Origin: Bacillota bacterium
GTDB lineage: Bacteria > Bacillota > Clostridia > Peptostreptococcales > Anaerovoracaceae
Reading direction: 5' to 3'
Length of the DNA: 43,161 nucleotides
NCBI GenBank assembly: GCA_017626845.1
Contig: JAGAHX010000002.1
Location: 1 to 43,161 of the forward strand
Notes under the pieces: model-generated
The model's database searches: none
What the model was told of the DNA's origin: nothing
Seen by the model: the letters and a program-made list of their open reading frames with translations, nothing else
Translations under genes and position numbers: made by a program
Shown: positions 1 through 8,175 of the stretch, piece after piece
How the letters are laid out: each line of letters begins with the position of its first letter
Position numbering within the stretch: position 1 is the stretch's first letter

Positions 1-80
1 AGCAGATGATCCTGTGGAACGAGTTCTTCCAAGGATACGATCTGTACTTGCGGTGGACCGCCTTGATTCTTGGAAAGCAT
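1..80 (-). CDS. IS1182-family transposase, N-terminal fragment cut by window edge
   Basis: The minus strand from the ATG at 80 reads MLSKNQGGPPQVQIVSLEEL and continues VPQDHLL to the window edge. This N-terminus (a short lead, then a Val-Ser-x-Glu-Glu-Leu-Val-Pro-x-Asp-His-Leu-Leu pattern) is typical of IS1182/IS5-superfamily DDE transposases. A ribosome binding site (AAAGGCGG) lies about 10 bases upstream, and an extended -10 promoter lies at 109-119. Only 26 codons are visible, so it is unknown whether the gene is intact. The family call rests on recognising this N-terminus and is fairly sure. Confidence 0.75.
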   Translation of the reverse strand, partial: MLSKNQGGPPQVQIVSLEELVPQDHL

Positions 81-108
81 TGAAATTCCGCCTTTCTTTG
101 ACACTTCT

Positions 109-119
109 ATTGTATCATA
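109..119 (-). promoter_or_regulatory. Extended -10 promoter for the IS1182-type transposase
   Basis: The minus strand reads TATGATACAAT, that is TG-A-TACAAT, about 29 bases before the transposase ATG. Confidence 0.6.
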
Positions 120-155
120 CTTCTGGCAGAATGTGGGTTTTGATGAGAAAAACCA

Positions 156-186
156 TGAGAAAAGGGCCACATTTCTGTGACCCTTT
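156..186 (-). terminator. Rho-independent terminator after mntP
   Basis: AAAGGGcCACA (161-171) pairs with TGTGaCCCTTT (176-186) around a 4-base loop. On the minus strand the stem is followed by TTTTCTC. It lies beyond the mntP stop and the palindrome at 199-227. Confidence 0.6.
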
Positions 187-198
187 GTCTTCAGTCTG

Positions 199-227
199 AC
201 GGGGACGGTTCTTTGAACCGTCCCCGT
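199..227. repeat. REP-like palindrome, copy 1 (ACGGGGACGGTTC)
   Basis: A perfect 13-base inverted repeat (ACGGGGACGGTTC, ttt, GAACCGTCCCCGT). Nearly the same outer arms recur at 21382-21432. It lies between the transposase fragment and mntP. Whether it is a REP-type element, a remnant of the adjacent insertion sequence or a terminator cannot be settled here. Confidence 0.7.
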
Positions 228-237
228 TTTGCTATCG

Positions 238-825
238 TTAAAACACGCCTTTGATGAAGATCTCCAATCCGATGATGATCAGGATGATGCCGCCCAGATA
301 GCCGGCCTTGCCGGCCAGTTTTTCGCCCAGGGAGCGTCCGAGCCGCAGGCCGCCCAGGCAGATGATGAGGGTCACGAGGCCGATGATGAGGGCTTCGCAC
401 AGCGCCGCCTGCCAACCCAGCGATGCGATCGTAAACCCGACGGACAATGCGTCGATGGAGGTCGCTACGCCCTGGGCAATGAGTTCCGCCCCGCCCAGAT
501 CGCCGGGTTCCGGCTCTTCTGCCGACGATCTCCGGATGAGTTCCTCCGCGATCATCCGGCCGCCCAGGAAAAGCAGCAGCACCAGAGCGATCCAGGGGAC
601 CGCCTTCTGAAACAGCGCAAACCGCTCTGCGATGGTGTGCACGCAGAGCCAGCCGATGAGGGGCATGGCGATCTGAAAGAAAGCAAACGTGCCGGCAATG
701 CGGAGCATCCGGACCTTTTCCATGTGCGGCGACGAAAGCCCTGCCGCAACGGATACGGAAAACGCATCCATGGCGAGGCCCACGCCGAACAATATGCTGT
801 TGAGAAGAAATGCTGGTCCGAACAT
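238..825 (-). CDS. mntP: MntP-family manganese efflux pump
   Basis: This 195-residue protein matches the family length and is nearly all hydrophobic, with about six membrane segments. It has the two repeated MntP signatures: GLAMDAFSVSVAAG with Asp20, and ATSIDALSVGFT with Asp125. These correspond to the acidic membrane residues needed for Mn(II) export. A charged cytoplasmic loop (about residues 94-112) separates the halves. It starts 5 bases after the VTT-domain gene ends and is probably the last gene of the xfp transcript. No yybP-ykoY riboswitch is visible, because the space upstream is too short. The link to phosphoketolase may only reflect operon position. Confidence 0.93.
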   Translation of the reverse strand: MFGPAFLLNSILFGVGLAMDAFSVSVAAGLSSPHMEKVRMLRIAGTFAFFQIAMPLIGWLCVHTIAERFALFQKAVPWIALVLLLFLGGRMIAEELIRRSSAEEPEPGDLGGAELIAQGVATSIDALSVGFTIASLGWQAALCEALIIGLVTLIICLGGLRLGRSLGEKLAGKAGYLGGIILIIIGLEIFIKGVF

Positions 826-830
826 GGAAC

Positions 831-1538
831 CTATTTTACATCTTTTCCATGTATTTCACAAATCCTATTATAGATCGCGATGCTGGCCGCGCTCAACGCC
901 GCCGTGATCAGGATGACGACGACGGCGAAGAGATACCGCTGGTCGCCGATGGCGCTGCCGCTGATCGTCGAGGTGACGATGGCCGGTATGCGGCCCAGCG
1001 TGCAGATGATCAGTAATTTGTGGATGTCGATATCCGTGAGCCCCGCAAAATAGCAAAGCAGTGCTTTCGGAGAGGCAGGCAGGATAAAGATGACGGAAAA
1101 GATAAACAGGCGTTTCGGGGAATAATGCAGGAACTTCAGGCGGTCCAGCCGTTCTTCCGGGAAGAACAGCAGAGCGATCTTCCGGCCGTATTTCCGGACG
1201 GCGAGAAGCACGGCGATACTCCCGATGCTCTCGCCCAGAAGGCAGAGGAGCGAGCCGTTTAACGCGCCGAACGCATACCCCGCAGCCAATTCGAAGGGTT
1301 CGCCCGGGACGACCACCAGAACGATCTGGAGCGCCTGCAGGATCACATAGATCAGCGCGCCATAGGGCTGACGGGAGGCAAACCAGGCTCTGGCGTAGGC
1401 CGGGTCTGTCCCCATGCGCTTTAAACTGTCGAAATAAACAACACAAAAAGTCAGGCCCACGGCGATCACCAGAAAGATGAGCACCGCGGCCTTGACTTTT
1501 CTTTCGTTCTGTTTTTCTACTTCTTCGCGGGGGTCCAT
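831..1538 (-). CDS. TVP38/TMEM64 (VTT/DedA-like) membrane protein
   Basis: A membrane protein of about 235 residues. After a charged N-terminus it has one helix near residues 14-36, then the VTT-domain core: [17 protein letters not shown], then a re-entrant region with [19 protein letters not shown], and further helices to the C-terminus. Proteins of this fold are thought to move lipids or shape membranes; the substrate here is unknown. The start is uncertain: a TTG at 1544 lies two codons before the ATG at 1538, and neither has a strong ribosome binding site. The gene overlaps the 3' end of xfp by about 22-28 bases, so translation is probably coupled to it. Confidence 0.88.
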   Translation of the reverse strand: MDPREEVEKQNERKVKAAVLIFLVIAVGLTFCVVYFDSLKRMGTDPAYARAWFASRQPYGALIYVILQALQIVLVVVPGEPFELAAGYAFGALNGSLLCLLGESIGSIAVLLAVRKYGRKIALLFFPEERLDRLKFLHYSPKRLFIFSVIFILPASPKALLCYFAGLTDIDIHKLLIICTLGRIPAIVTSTISGSAIGDQRYLFAVVVILITAALSAASIAIYNRICEIHGKDVK

Positions 1539-3865
1539 TTCCAATTGCGGATCTCAGGCAGATCTTCGCCGTATTCCGCGATGTACTGTTTGTGTTCCAC
1601 CAGCTTGTCCTTCATCTTCTGGATGAGGTGGCTGTCCCGGTCGCCCAGATCGATGTGGAGCAGCGCCTGCATCGTCAGGGAGAAGCGGTCGATGCCGTTC
1701 TGCACGCGCATGTCGAAGGGCGTCGTAATGGTGCCCTCTTCCATGTAGCCGAACACGTGGAAGTTCTTGTTCGTTCTGTGGTAGACCAGCTCGTGGATGA
1801 GGGTCGGGTAGCCGTGGAACGCGAAGATGACGGGCTTGTCCTTCGTAAACAACGCATCGTATTCCTGATCGGGCAGGCCGTGGGGATGGATGCGGTCGGA
1901 CTGCAGCCGCATCAGGTCCACGACGTTGACCACACGGATCTTCAGTTCGGGGAATTCCTCTCGGAGGATCGTGACCGCAGCCAGTGTCTCCAGGGTCGGC
2001 GTATCGCCGCAGCAGGCCATGACCACGTCCGGTTCCTGGCCCTGGTCCGTGGAAGCCCACTCCCAGATGCCGATGCCGTGGGTGCAGTGCTTGACGGCCT
2101 GCTCCATAGTGAGCCACTGGGGCCGCGGATGCTTGCTGGATACGATGACGTTTACGTAGTCGCGGCTGCGGATGCAGTGGTCGAAGCAGTCCACCAGGCA
2201 GTTGGCGTCGGGCGGCAGATACATGCGCACCACGTCCGCCTTCTTGTTTGCCACGTGATCCAGGAAGCCCGGATCCTGGTGGGTAAACCCGTTGTGGTCC
2301 TGCTGCCAGACGTTGGAGCTCAGGATATAGTTGAGCGACGCGATGCTGGCTCTCCAGGGCAGGTCTGCGCAGACCTTCAGCCACTTGGCGTGCTGGGAGA
2401 ACATGGAGTCGACGATGCGGATAAAGGCTTCGTAGCTGTGGAAGAAACCGTGTCTGCCCGTCAGCAGATAGCCTTCCAGCCAGCCTTCGCACATGTGCTC
2501 GGACAGCATGGAGTCCATGACGCGTCCGTCGGGCGCCAGGAATTCATCGCCGTCGACGATCTCGGCGTTCCAATCCCGGTTCGTCTCTTCGAACACCTTG
2601 TTGAGGCGGTTGGAAGCCGTCTCGTCCGGTCCGAAGATGCGGAAGTTCTTATGGTCTTCGTTCAGTTTAAAGATATCCCGCACGAAGCCGCCCAGGACCG
2701 TCATGTCCTGCGCTTCCACCGCGCCGGGCGCGGGCACGTCGACGCCGTACTTGCGGAAGTCCGGCAATCTCAGCTCGTGCAGCAGTTTGCCGCCGTTGGC
2801 ATGGGGGTTCATTCCCATGCGGCGGTCACCCTCCGGCGCCAGGGCCAGCACTTCCTTCTTCGGCGTGCCGTCCTCGTTGAACAGCTGCTCCGGCTTATAG
2901 CTCTTGAGCCACTTTTCCAGCTGTTCCAGATGCTCCGGCTTATCCATGGCGATGGGCACCTGATGGGCGCGGAACGTGCCTTCGATGGGCTTGCCGTCCA
3001 CTTCCTTCGGCCCGGTCCATCCCTTGGGGGAGCGGAACACGATCATGGGCCACATGGGTCTCTTCTTCAGTTTGCCGCTGCGGGCTTTCTTCTGGATGGC
3101 TTTAATGTCCGCGATGCAGGCGTCCAGCGCCTCGTACATAGCCGGATGCATCTTCTTCGGATCGGAACCTTCCACGAAATAGGGCTTCCAGCCGCAGCCC
3201 TTGAAGAAATTCTCCAGCTCCTCGTGGGAGATGCGGGAGAAGATCGTCGGATTGGCGATCTTAAATCCGTTTAAGTGCAGGATCGGCAGCACCGCACCGT
3301 CGCTGGCGGGGTTCAGGAATTTGTTGGAGTGCCAGGACGTCGCCAAGGGGCCGGTCTCCGCTTCGCCGTCGCCCACGACGCAGGCTGCGATCAGATCCGG
3401 GTTGTCGAAGACCGCACCGAACGCGTGAGCCAGAGAATAGCCCAGCTCTCCGCCCTCGTTGATGGAGCCCGGCGTTTCCGGCGCCACGTGGCTGGCGATA
3501 CCGCCGGGGAAGGAGAACTGCTTAAACAGTTTCTTCATACCTTCCGCGTCGCGGGTGATGTTCGGGTAGATTTCCGTATAGGAGCCGTCCAGCCAATCCT
3601 GGGCCACCATGGCGTTGCCGCCGTGTCCGGGGCCGGACAGATAGATCATGTTCAGATCGTATTGCTTGATGACCCGGTTGAGATGTGTATAGATAAAGTT
3701 CTGCCCGGGTACGGTGCCCCAATGGCCGACGATCTTTTTCTTGATCTTGTCCCTCGTAAGAGGCTCTTTGAGCAGAGGATCGTCCAGCAGATAGAGCTGT
3801 CCTGCGGAAAGATAGTTCGCGGCGCGCCACCAGGCGTCCAGTTGTTTATAGGTTTTTCTGTCCAT
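1517..3865 (-). CDS. xfp: Xylulose-5-phosphate/fructose-6-phosphate phosphoketolase
   Basis: This thiamine-diphosphate enzyme splits xylulose 5-phosphate or fructose 6-phosphate with phosphate to give acetyl phosphate plus an aldose phosphate. At 782 residues it is full length for the family. Visible signatures are [14 protein letters not shown] near residue 80, the TPP/metal motif [14 protein letters not shown] near 165-178, [12 protein letters not shown], and [12 protein letters not shown] in the second half. The start at 3865 is supported by TGGAGAACCGCA just upstream. Its promoter is an extended -10 at 3913-3923 fused to the terminator of the preceding gene. fba and gapA lie within 12 kb, so acetyl phosphate could be drawn from sugar phosphates by a bifid-type shunt. 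Which substrate it prefers cannot be read from the sequence. Confidence 0.97.
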   Translation of the reverse strand: MDRKTYKQLDAWWRAANYLSAGQLYLLDDPLLKEPLTRDKIKKKIVGHWGTVPGQNFIYTHLNRVIKQYDLNMIYLSGPGHGGNAMVAQDWLDGSYTEIYPNITRDAEGMKKLFKQFSFPGGIASHVAPETPGSINEGGELGYSLAHAFGAVFDNPDLIAACVVGDGEAETGPLATSWHSNKFLNPASDGAVLPILHLNGFKIANPTIFSRISHEELENFFKGCGWKPYFVEGSDPKKMHPAMYEALDACIADIKAIQKKARSGKLKKRPMWPMIVFRSPKGWTGPKEVDGKPIEGTFRAHQVPIAMDKPEHLEQLEKWLKSYKPEQLFNEDGTPKKEVLALAPEGDRRMGMNPHANGGKLLHELRLPDFRKYGVDVPAPGAVEAQDMTVLGGFVRDIFKLNEDHKNFRIFGPDETASNRLNKVFEETNRDWNAEIVDGDEFLAPDGRVMDSMLSEHMCEGWLEGYLLTGRHGFFHSYEAFIRIVDSMFSQHAKWLKVCADLPWRASIASLNYILSSNVWQQDHNGFTHQDPGFLDHVANKKADVVRMYLPPDANCLVDCFDHCIRSRDYVNVIVSSKHPRPQWLTMEQAVKHCTHGIGIWEWASTDQGQEPDVVMACCGDTPTLETLAAVTILREEFPELKIRVVNVVDLMRLQSDRIHPHGLPDQEYDALFTKDKPVIFAFHGYPTLIHELVYHRTNKNFHVFGYMEEGTITTPFDMRVQNGIDRFSLTMQALLHIDLGDRDSHLIQKMKDKLVEHKQYIAEYGEDLPEIRNWKWTPAKK

Positions 3866-3912
3866 TGCGGTTCTCCATGTACAGGTGCAATAAAAATTCC
3901 ATTTAATAATTT

Positions 3913-3923
3913 ATTATACCATA
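3913..3923 (-). promoter_or_regulatory. Extended -10 promoter of xfp
   Basis: The minus strand reads TATGGTATAAT (TG-G-TATAAT). It directly follows the U-tract of the terminator at 3923-3945, so the end of one unit and the start of the next share bases. Confidence 0.7.
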
Positions 3924-3945
3924 AAAGGAGGCGCCTTGCGCCTCC
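3923..3945 (-). terminator. Terminator of the N-acyl-amino-acid operon
   Basis: GGAGGCGC (3927-3934) pairs perfectly with GCGCCTCC (3938-3945) around a 3-base loop. The minus strand continues TTTTAT. It lies 21 bases after the M20 gene stop. Confidence 0.8.
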
Positions 3946-3966
3946 CTTCGAATTTGCTCAAAAAGC

Positions 3967-5154
3967 CTATTTCGGCATCTCGTCGAACTCTTTGCGGATC
4001 TTTGCCAGGGTCTCCGGTTCCGTGATCATCCGGCACCCTGCCAGCGCCATCGCCTGGGCTGCCTGCATCATGCTGTCTTTCGCGAACTGCGTCTGGGTGA
4101 GCGCGGCAAATTCCCGGGTGTGGGCGGCAATGGAGGGGTCATTCCCGATGGCAAAATACGGATGGATCGTGGGGCATACGTAGGACACGTTGCCGGCATC
4201 CACCGATCCGAAGGTCTTGCGGGGTTCGTCCACGAATTCCACGCCCACCGTGTGCAGACACTCCGTAAACAAGGCGGAAAGGCTTTCGTTCGTCTTCAGA
4301 TCGTCGTAGCCCAGCTCGTATTCGTCCATGGACAGGGTGCAGCCGGTGGCGAGAGCGCCCGCTTTCGCACAGTTGATGACCCGTTCCATCAGTTCGTCCC
4401 GGTAGATGCGGTCCGCCGCGCGGACGTAGAACTTCATGACGCAATGGTCGGGGATGACGTTAGGGGCAAGTCCCCCTTCGCTGATGATGCCGTGGATGCG
4501 CGCATCGTCTCTCGTCTGCTGGCGCAGCAATCCGATGGCCGTATCCGTGATGATGCAAGCATCCAGCGCGTTGATGCCCTGCGCAGGGGCACTGGCCGCA
4601 TGGGCCGGTTTGCCGTCGAAGATGAACATCATCGCCCGCAGCGCAAGAGATCTGCCGCTCTTGTGATGCGCGTCAGATGCCGGATGATCCACGATCACGG
4701 CATCGATGTCGGAAAACGCCCCGTCTGCCGTGTAATTCACCTTGGCGCCGCTGGTCTCCTCGGCCGGCGTTCCCATGACGACAACGCTGCCGCCGATCTC
4801 GGGAAGCTTTCGGCTGAGGATGATGCCTGCCGCCACGGAAGCACTGCCCAGCATGTTGTGGCCGCATCCGTGGCCGGGACCGCCGTCCGGACCGAGCCCC
4901 GGAAGCGCATCGTACTCCGCCATAAAACAGATCCTCGGCCCGGGTTTTCCGCTGTCGAAGTCCGCACGGTAGCCGGTCTCAAAGCCCAGATATGGCTTTT
5001 GCACTTTAAAACCGTGCTTTGTTAAGATCTCCGCATGCAGTTTCGAGGAATTGAACTCATCGAACCCCAGTTCGGGGTGCGCGAAGATCGCGTCGGACAG
5101 CGCCTCGATCTCGCCACGGATCTCATCGGATATCGCTTTATACCATTCTGCCAT
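3967..5154 (-). CDS. M20-family amidohydrolase / N-acyl-amino-acid or dipeptide deacylase
   Basis: A 395-residue protein of the M20D (amidohydrolase/AbgB-like) type, expected to be cytoplasmic and to use two metal ions. Visible features are IFAHPELGFDE near residue 25, the metal-site region MAEYDALPGLG, GPGHGCGHNMLGSASVA near 93-108, GTPAEETSGAK, and a central dimerisation domain with GKPAHAASAP. No signal peptide is present. AAGGAG lies 7-8 bases before the ATG. It is the last gene of an operon with the YfcC-type transporter and a D-aminoacylase, which suggests it removes an acyl or peptidyl group from imported compounds. The exact substrate is not readable. Confidence 0.9.
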   Translation of the reverse strand: MAEWYKAISDEIRGEIEALSDAIFAHPELGFDEFNSSKLHAEILTKHGFKVQKPYLGFETGYRADFDSGKPGPRICFMAEYDALPGLGPDGGPGHGCGHNMLGSASVAAGIILSRKLPEIGGSVVVMGTPAEETSGAKVNYTADGAFSDIDAVIVDHPASDAHHKSGRSLALRAMMFIFDGKPAHAASAPAQGINALDACIITDTAIGLLRQQTRDDARIHGIISEGGLAPNVIPDHCVMKFYVRAADRIYRDELMERVINCAKAGALATGCTLSMDEYELGYDDLKTNESLSALFTECLHTVGVEFVDEPRKTFGSVDAGNVSYVCPTIHPYFAIGNDPSIAAHTREFAALTQTQFAKDSMMQAAQAMALAGCRMITEPETLAKIRKEFDEMPK

Positions 5155-5188
5155 TCTCTACTCTCCTTGTATGCCGTTATGTATAGGA

Positions 5189-6553
5189 TCAGGGCCGCCG
5201 GATATACCGGCCGCAGTTGTGCGAAAGGATCTCCGTTCCTCTGCACGCAGGCTTCCCGTTTACGATCACCCAGTCGATGCCAAGAGGAGGCACCTGCGGA
5301 TCGCCGAACACCGCCTTATCGATGATTATATCATAATCGAATATCGTAATATCCGCATCGTATCCTACTTTCAGAAGACCTTTGCGGTCTCCGAGCCGCA
5401 GCCTTTCCGCCGGCATGGACGTGATCTTCCGGATGCCGGTGTAGAGATCGCAGACCTTTTCGTCCCGCACGTATTTGCCGAGAAACCGGGGGAAGGTCCC
5501 CGCGCCCCGGGGATGACCCTTGTGATTGCGGTAAACGCCGTCGCTGGCGACCATCACCTTCGGATGCGCCATCTCCATGACGATCTCGTCTTCACGCATC
5601 ACGTGGGCGATGGCATACATATGGGGATAGTTTTTCCGGGCATCCTCGTAGATGTCCCAGGTGCAGCGCATGTTCTGATACGGCGGTTCCGTAAGCTCGA
5701 TCGTATCGGGGCCGACGCCCCAATGTTCGAAGCAGTCCGGCAGGAACACATCCGATCCGATGGTGGTGGAAAAGGCCGCATAGGGATAGGCGTCGACGGA
5801 CAGATCCAGGCCCTCCGCGTTGTACTTGTCGATCAGATCCAGCGATTCCTTCATGAAGCCCAGCGCCGAACAGCTGGACAGATGGGAGATCTGGAACGGG
5901 ATATCGATCGTGCGGCAGAGATCCGCCATTTCCACGATGGAGGGGATCGCCTTGTCGCCGTCATCCCGGTAATGCGCCGCCAGCAGCAGTTCCCGCCGGC
6001 CTTTGATGTATTTGCAGATCCCGACTTCCTCCTCGAACGTCATGCCCTGGGCATACTCGATGCCGTAGGAGACGCCGATGGCGCCGTCATCCACGGCATC
6101 CCGCACCATGCGGGCCATCTGCTCGATCTGCGCAGGGGAAGATTCCGCCTTCGTGTCGTGGTTGCCGACGAGGCCCCGCAGAAAATTGTGACCGATATAG
6201 GAGAGGTAGTTGACAGGATTCCCCTGTTTTGCGATGGTCTCCTCCACCTCGAAGGGCCACTGCCGGTTGGAGCCGCAGTTTCCGATGACTGCCGTGGTCA
6301 CGCCCATGCGCAGCATGCATTCCGCGATGTCCCATTCCTTTTTCTTCGTAAGGCTGTAGTCCTCCTCGTGCATGTGGATGTCGATAAAGCCGGGCGATAC
6401 ATAGTGACCCTTTGCATCGATCACCTGCTCCGCATCGGGCAGATCCTTGCCGATGCAGACGATCTTCCCGTCCTTGATGCCGAGTTCCAGATCCAGCAGC
6501 TGTGCCCGCTCCGCGTCGATGAGTTTTCCGTTTATGATCTTAAGGTCCAGCAT
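5189..6553 (-). CDS. N-acyl-D-amino-acid deacylase (D-aminoacylase family), paralogue 1
   Basis: A 454-residue member of the amidohydrolase superfamily, D-aminoacylase type, which hydrolyses N-acyl-D-amino acids or D-configured acyl compounds. It begins with the small beta domain (LDLKIINGKLIDAE), then the metal-binding VSPGFIDIHMHEED. Further marks are GNCGSNRQW, SYGIEYAQGMTFEEE and FQISHLSSCSA, and near the C-terminus ITSMPAERLRLGDRKGLLKVGYDADITIFD. The ribosome binding site AAGGAGG is ideally placed. It shares its exact length and most of its sequence with the gene at 8176-9540. It lies between the transporter and the M20 gene. Confidence 0.9.
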   Translation of the reverse strand: MLDLKIINGKLIDAERAQLLDLELGIKDGKIVCIGKDLPDAEQVIDAKGHYVSPGFIDIHMHEEDYSLTKKKEWDIAECMLRMGVTTAVIGNCGSNRQWPFEVEETIAKQGNPVNYLSYIGHNFLRGLVGNHDTKAESSPAQIEQMARMVRDAVDDGAIGVSYGIEYAQGMTFEEEVGICKYIKGRRELLLAAHYRDDGDKAIPSIVEMADLCRTIDIPFQISHLSSCSALGFMKESLDLIDKYNAEGLDLSVDAYPYAAFSTTIGSDVFLPDCFEHWGVGPDTIELTEPPYQNMRCTWDIYEDARKNYPHMYAIAHVMREDEIVMEMAHPKVMVASDGVYRNHKGHPRGAGTFPRFLGKYVRDEKVCDLYTGIRKITSMPAERLRLGDRKGLLKVGYDADITIFDYDIIIDKAVFGDPQVPPLGIDWVIVNGKPACRGTEILSHNCGRYIRRP

Positions 6554-6580
6554 ATCGGCCTCCTTTTGCGTTCAGGTAGC

Positions 6581-6611
6581 AAACTGCGGCATGGGAAGAC
6601 CCATGCCGCAG
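6581..6611 (-). terminator. Hairpin between transporter and deacylase 1 (shared 22-base core)
   Basis: CTGCGGCATGGG (6584-6595) pairs perfectly with CCCATGCCGCAG (6600-6611) around AAGA. The minus strand continues only TTTGC, so termination may be partial. The core is identical to the hairpin at 9576-9597, which also precedes a deacylase gene. Confidence 0.65.
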
Positions 6612-6626
6612 CAGAACAAAGAAACT

Positions 6627-8030
6627 TTATTGATAATTGATCGCCTGTGCGATGAACATGAAGACGAAACCGCAGGCATACCAGATGAGAAGCAGTTTTC
6701 CGAACCACTTTGCCCACTTCTCCCAAGGGATCTTGGCTACGGAGAGGCAGCCCATGCAGGAAGCGGAGTAAGGCAGGATGGAGTTGGAGAAACCGTCGCC
6801 CAGGTGGAAGGCCAGAACGGCGATCTGCCGGTTCATGCCGACAACGTCCGCCAGCGGCACCATGATGGGCATGGTGGCGGCAGCCTGGCCGGAACCGGAG
6901 GGGATGAGGTAATTGATGAGGGACTGTACGACGTACATACCCATGGCGGTAGCGCCCTTCGGCAGTTTGAGAACGACCTGGGACAGTCCGTGTACGATGG
7001 TATCCAGGATGAGGCCGTCCTGCATGACGAGCAGGATGACTCTGGCAAGGCCGACGACCAGCGCGCCGAATACGATGTCCTTGGCGCCTGCGACGAACTT
7101 TTCCGCCAGAGTGCTGGGGCCGTAGCCGCCGATGATGCCGCCGGCGAGACCCGTGATGAGGAAGGCCGTGGCGATCTCGTCCATGTACCAGCCGAACTTG
7201 AACACGCCGACCACGATGGAGATAAAGCCGGCAGCCAGAGCCAGCAGCACCAGCACATGGCGGGTGGTGAGCTCGGGCAGCTCGGACAGATCCAGCGCCT
7301 TATGCGCTTCCGTTTTTTCCAGATCGGCTACGATGGACAGTTCCGGATGTTCCTTTACCTTCTTCGCATAGCGCATGATGTACCAGGAGGTTACGACGAT
7401 CATGACGGCCAGGATGAAGAAGCGGAAGGCGATGCCGGAGAAGATCGGCAGTTCCGCCAGGCCCTGAGCTACGCCTACCGTAAAGGGATTGAGAGCGCCG
7501 CAGGTAAAGCCGCAGGCTGCGCCGAGCAGGATCATGGCCGTGCCAACGACGGCATCGTAGCCCAAAGCCCTTGCCAGCATAACGCCCAGCGTTACAAAGA
7601 TGATCGTTTCCTCCGCCATGCCGATGGTAAAGCCGAATACAGCGAAGATGCAGATGACGATTGGTATGAGGATGATACCTGTGTTTCTGAATGCAACAGC
7701 CACACGGCTGATGCCGGATTCCAGCGCGCCGGTGGAGATGATGATGTTGAATGCACCCGAGATGATGAACATAAAGAAGATGATGTCCGATACCGCCTGC
7801 ATGCCCAAGGTGACGTCCTTGAACAGGTCGAACGGTTTTACCGGGTTAGATTCCACATACTGGAAGGTGTCGGGATCGACAACGGTACGTCCGGTCACCT
7901 CATCTTTCACTCGCTCATAGGAGCCTGCCGGTACGATATAGGTCAGGACAGCCATGATGAGGATGATGATGCAGATGATGACGTAGGTGTGAGGTACTTT
8001 AAACCTCTTCTTTTTGACTTCGTCTGGCAT
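6627..8030 (-). CDS. YfcC/DcuC-family membrane transporter
   Basis: A 467-residue protein with about 11-13 predicted membrane segments. The N-terminus FKVPHTYVIICIIILIMAVL followed by TYIVPAGSYER is typical of the YfcC/C4-dicarboxylate carrier (DcuC) family, as are GAFNIIISTGALESGI, FGFTIGMAEETIIF and NYLIPSGSGQAAATMPIM. Members import dicarboxylates, amino acids or short peptides by secondary transport. Position between two deacylase genes and upstream of an M20 gene suggests uptake of N-acyl-amino acids or D-amino-acid peptides; this is inference. A strong ribosome binding site (AAAGGAGGAACTC) fixes the start, and a promoter with 17-base spacing lies at 8102-8130. Confidence 0.9.
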   Translation of the reverse strand: MPDEVKKKRFKVPHTYVIICIIILIMAVLTYIVPAGSYERVKDEVTGRTVVDPDTFQYVESNPVKPFDLFKDVTLGMQAVSDIIFFMFIISGAFNIIISTGALESGISRVAVAFRNTGIILIPIVICIFAVFGFTIGMAEETIIFVTLGVMLARALGYDAVVGTAMILLGAACGFTCGALNPFTVGVAQGLAELPIFSGIAFRFFILAVMIVVTSWYIMRYAKKVKEHPELSIVADLEKTEAHKALDLSELPELTTRHVLVLLALAAGFISIVVGVFKFGWYMDEIATAFLITGLAGGIIGGYGPSTLAEKFVAGAKDIVFGALVVGLARVILLVMQDGLILDTIVHGLSQVVLKLPKGATAMGMYVVQSLINYLIPSGSGQAAATMPIMVPLADVVGMNRQIAVLAFHLGDGFSNSILPYSASCMGCLSVAKIPWEKWAKWFGKLLLIWYACGFVFMFIAQAINYQ

Positions 8031-8101
8031 GAGTTCCTCCTTTGGTTATAAGAGCTATAGCTTTGGGGGGATGACTGATAGATATGCCTTACACTGATTA
8101 A

Positions 8102-8130
8102 ATTGTATAAAATCCAATTGCATAATTCAA
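8102..8130 (-). promoter_or_regulatory. Promoter of the YfcC-type transporter operon
   Basis: The minus strand has TTGAAT (8125-8130) and TACAAT (8102-8107) separated by exactly 17 bases. It lies directly after the terminator of deacylase 2 and leaves a leader of about 65 bases. Confidence 0.7.
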
Positions 8131-8162
8131 TAAAAAATGCATAGAAAAAATTTCTATGCATT
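8131..8162 (-). terminator. Terminator of deacylase 2
   Basis: AATGCATAGAAA (8136-8147) pairs perfectly with TTTCTATGCATT (8151-8162). On the minus strand the stem runs into a T-rich stretch. It lies 13 bases after the deacylase 2 stop. Confidence 0.8.
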
Positions 8163-8175
8163 CTTGATCGCTCCT

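Noticed and set aside
14-199. A 61-codon open frame on the plus strand
   Set aside because: It crosses the transposase start and its promoter on the other strand and ends in the palindrome; no motif or ribosome binding site supports it.
1592-3274. A 560-codon open frame on the plus strand
   Set aside because: It is antisense to xfp, whose full set of motifs is on the minus strand. Its product is rich in His, Val, Gln and Arg with no recognisable domain, as expected from a GC-rich shadow frame.
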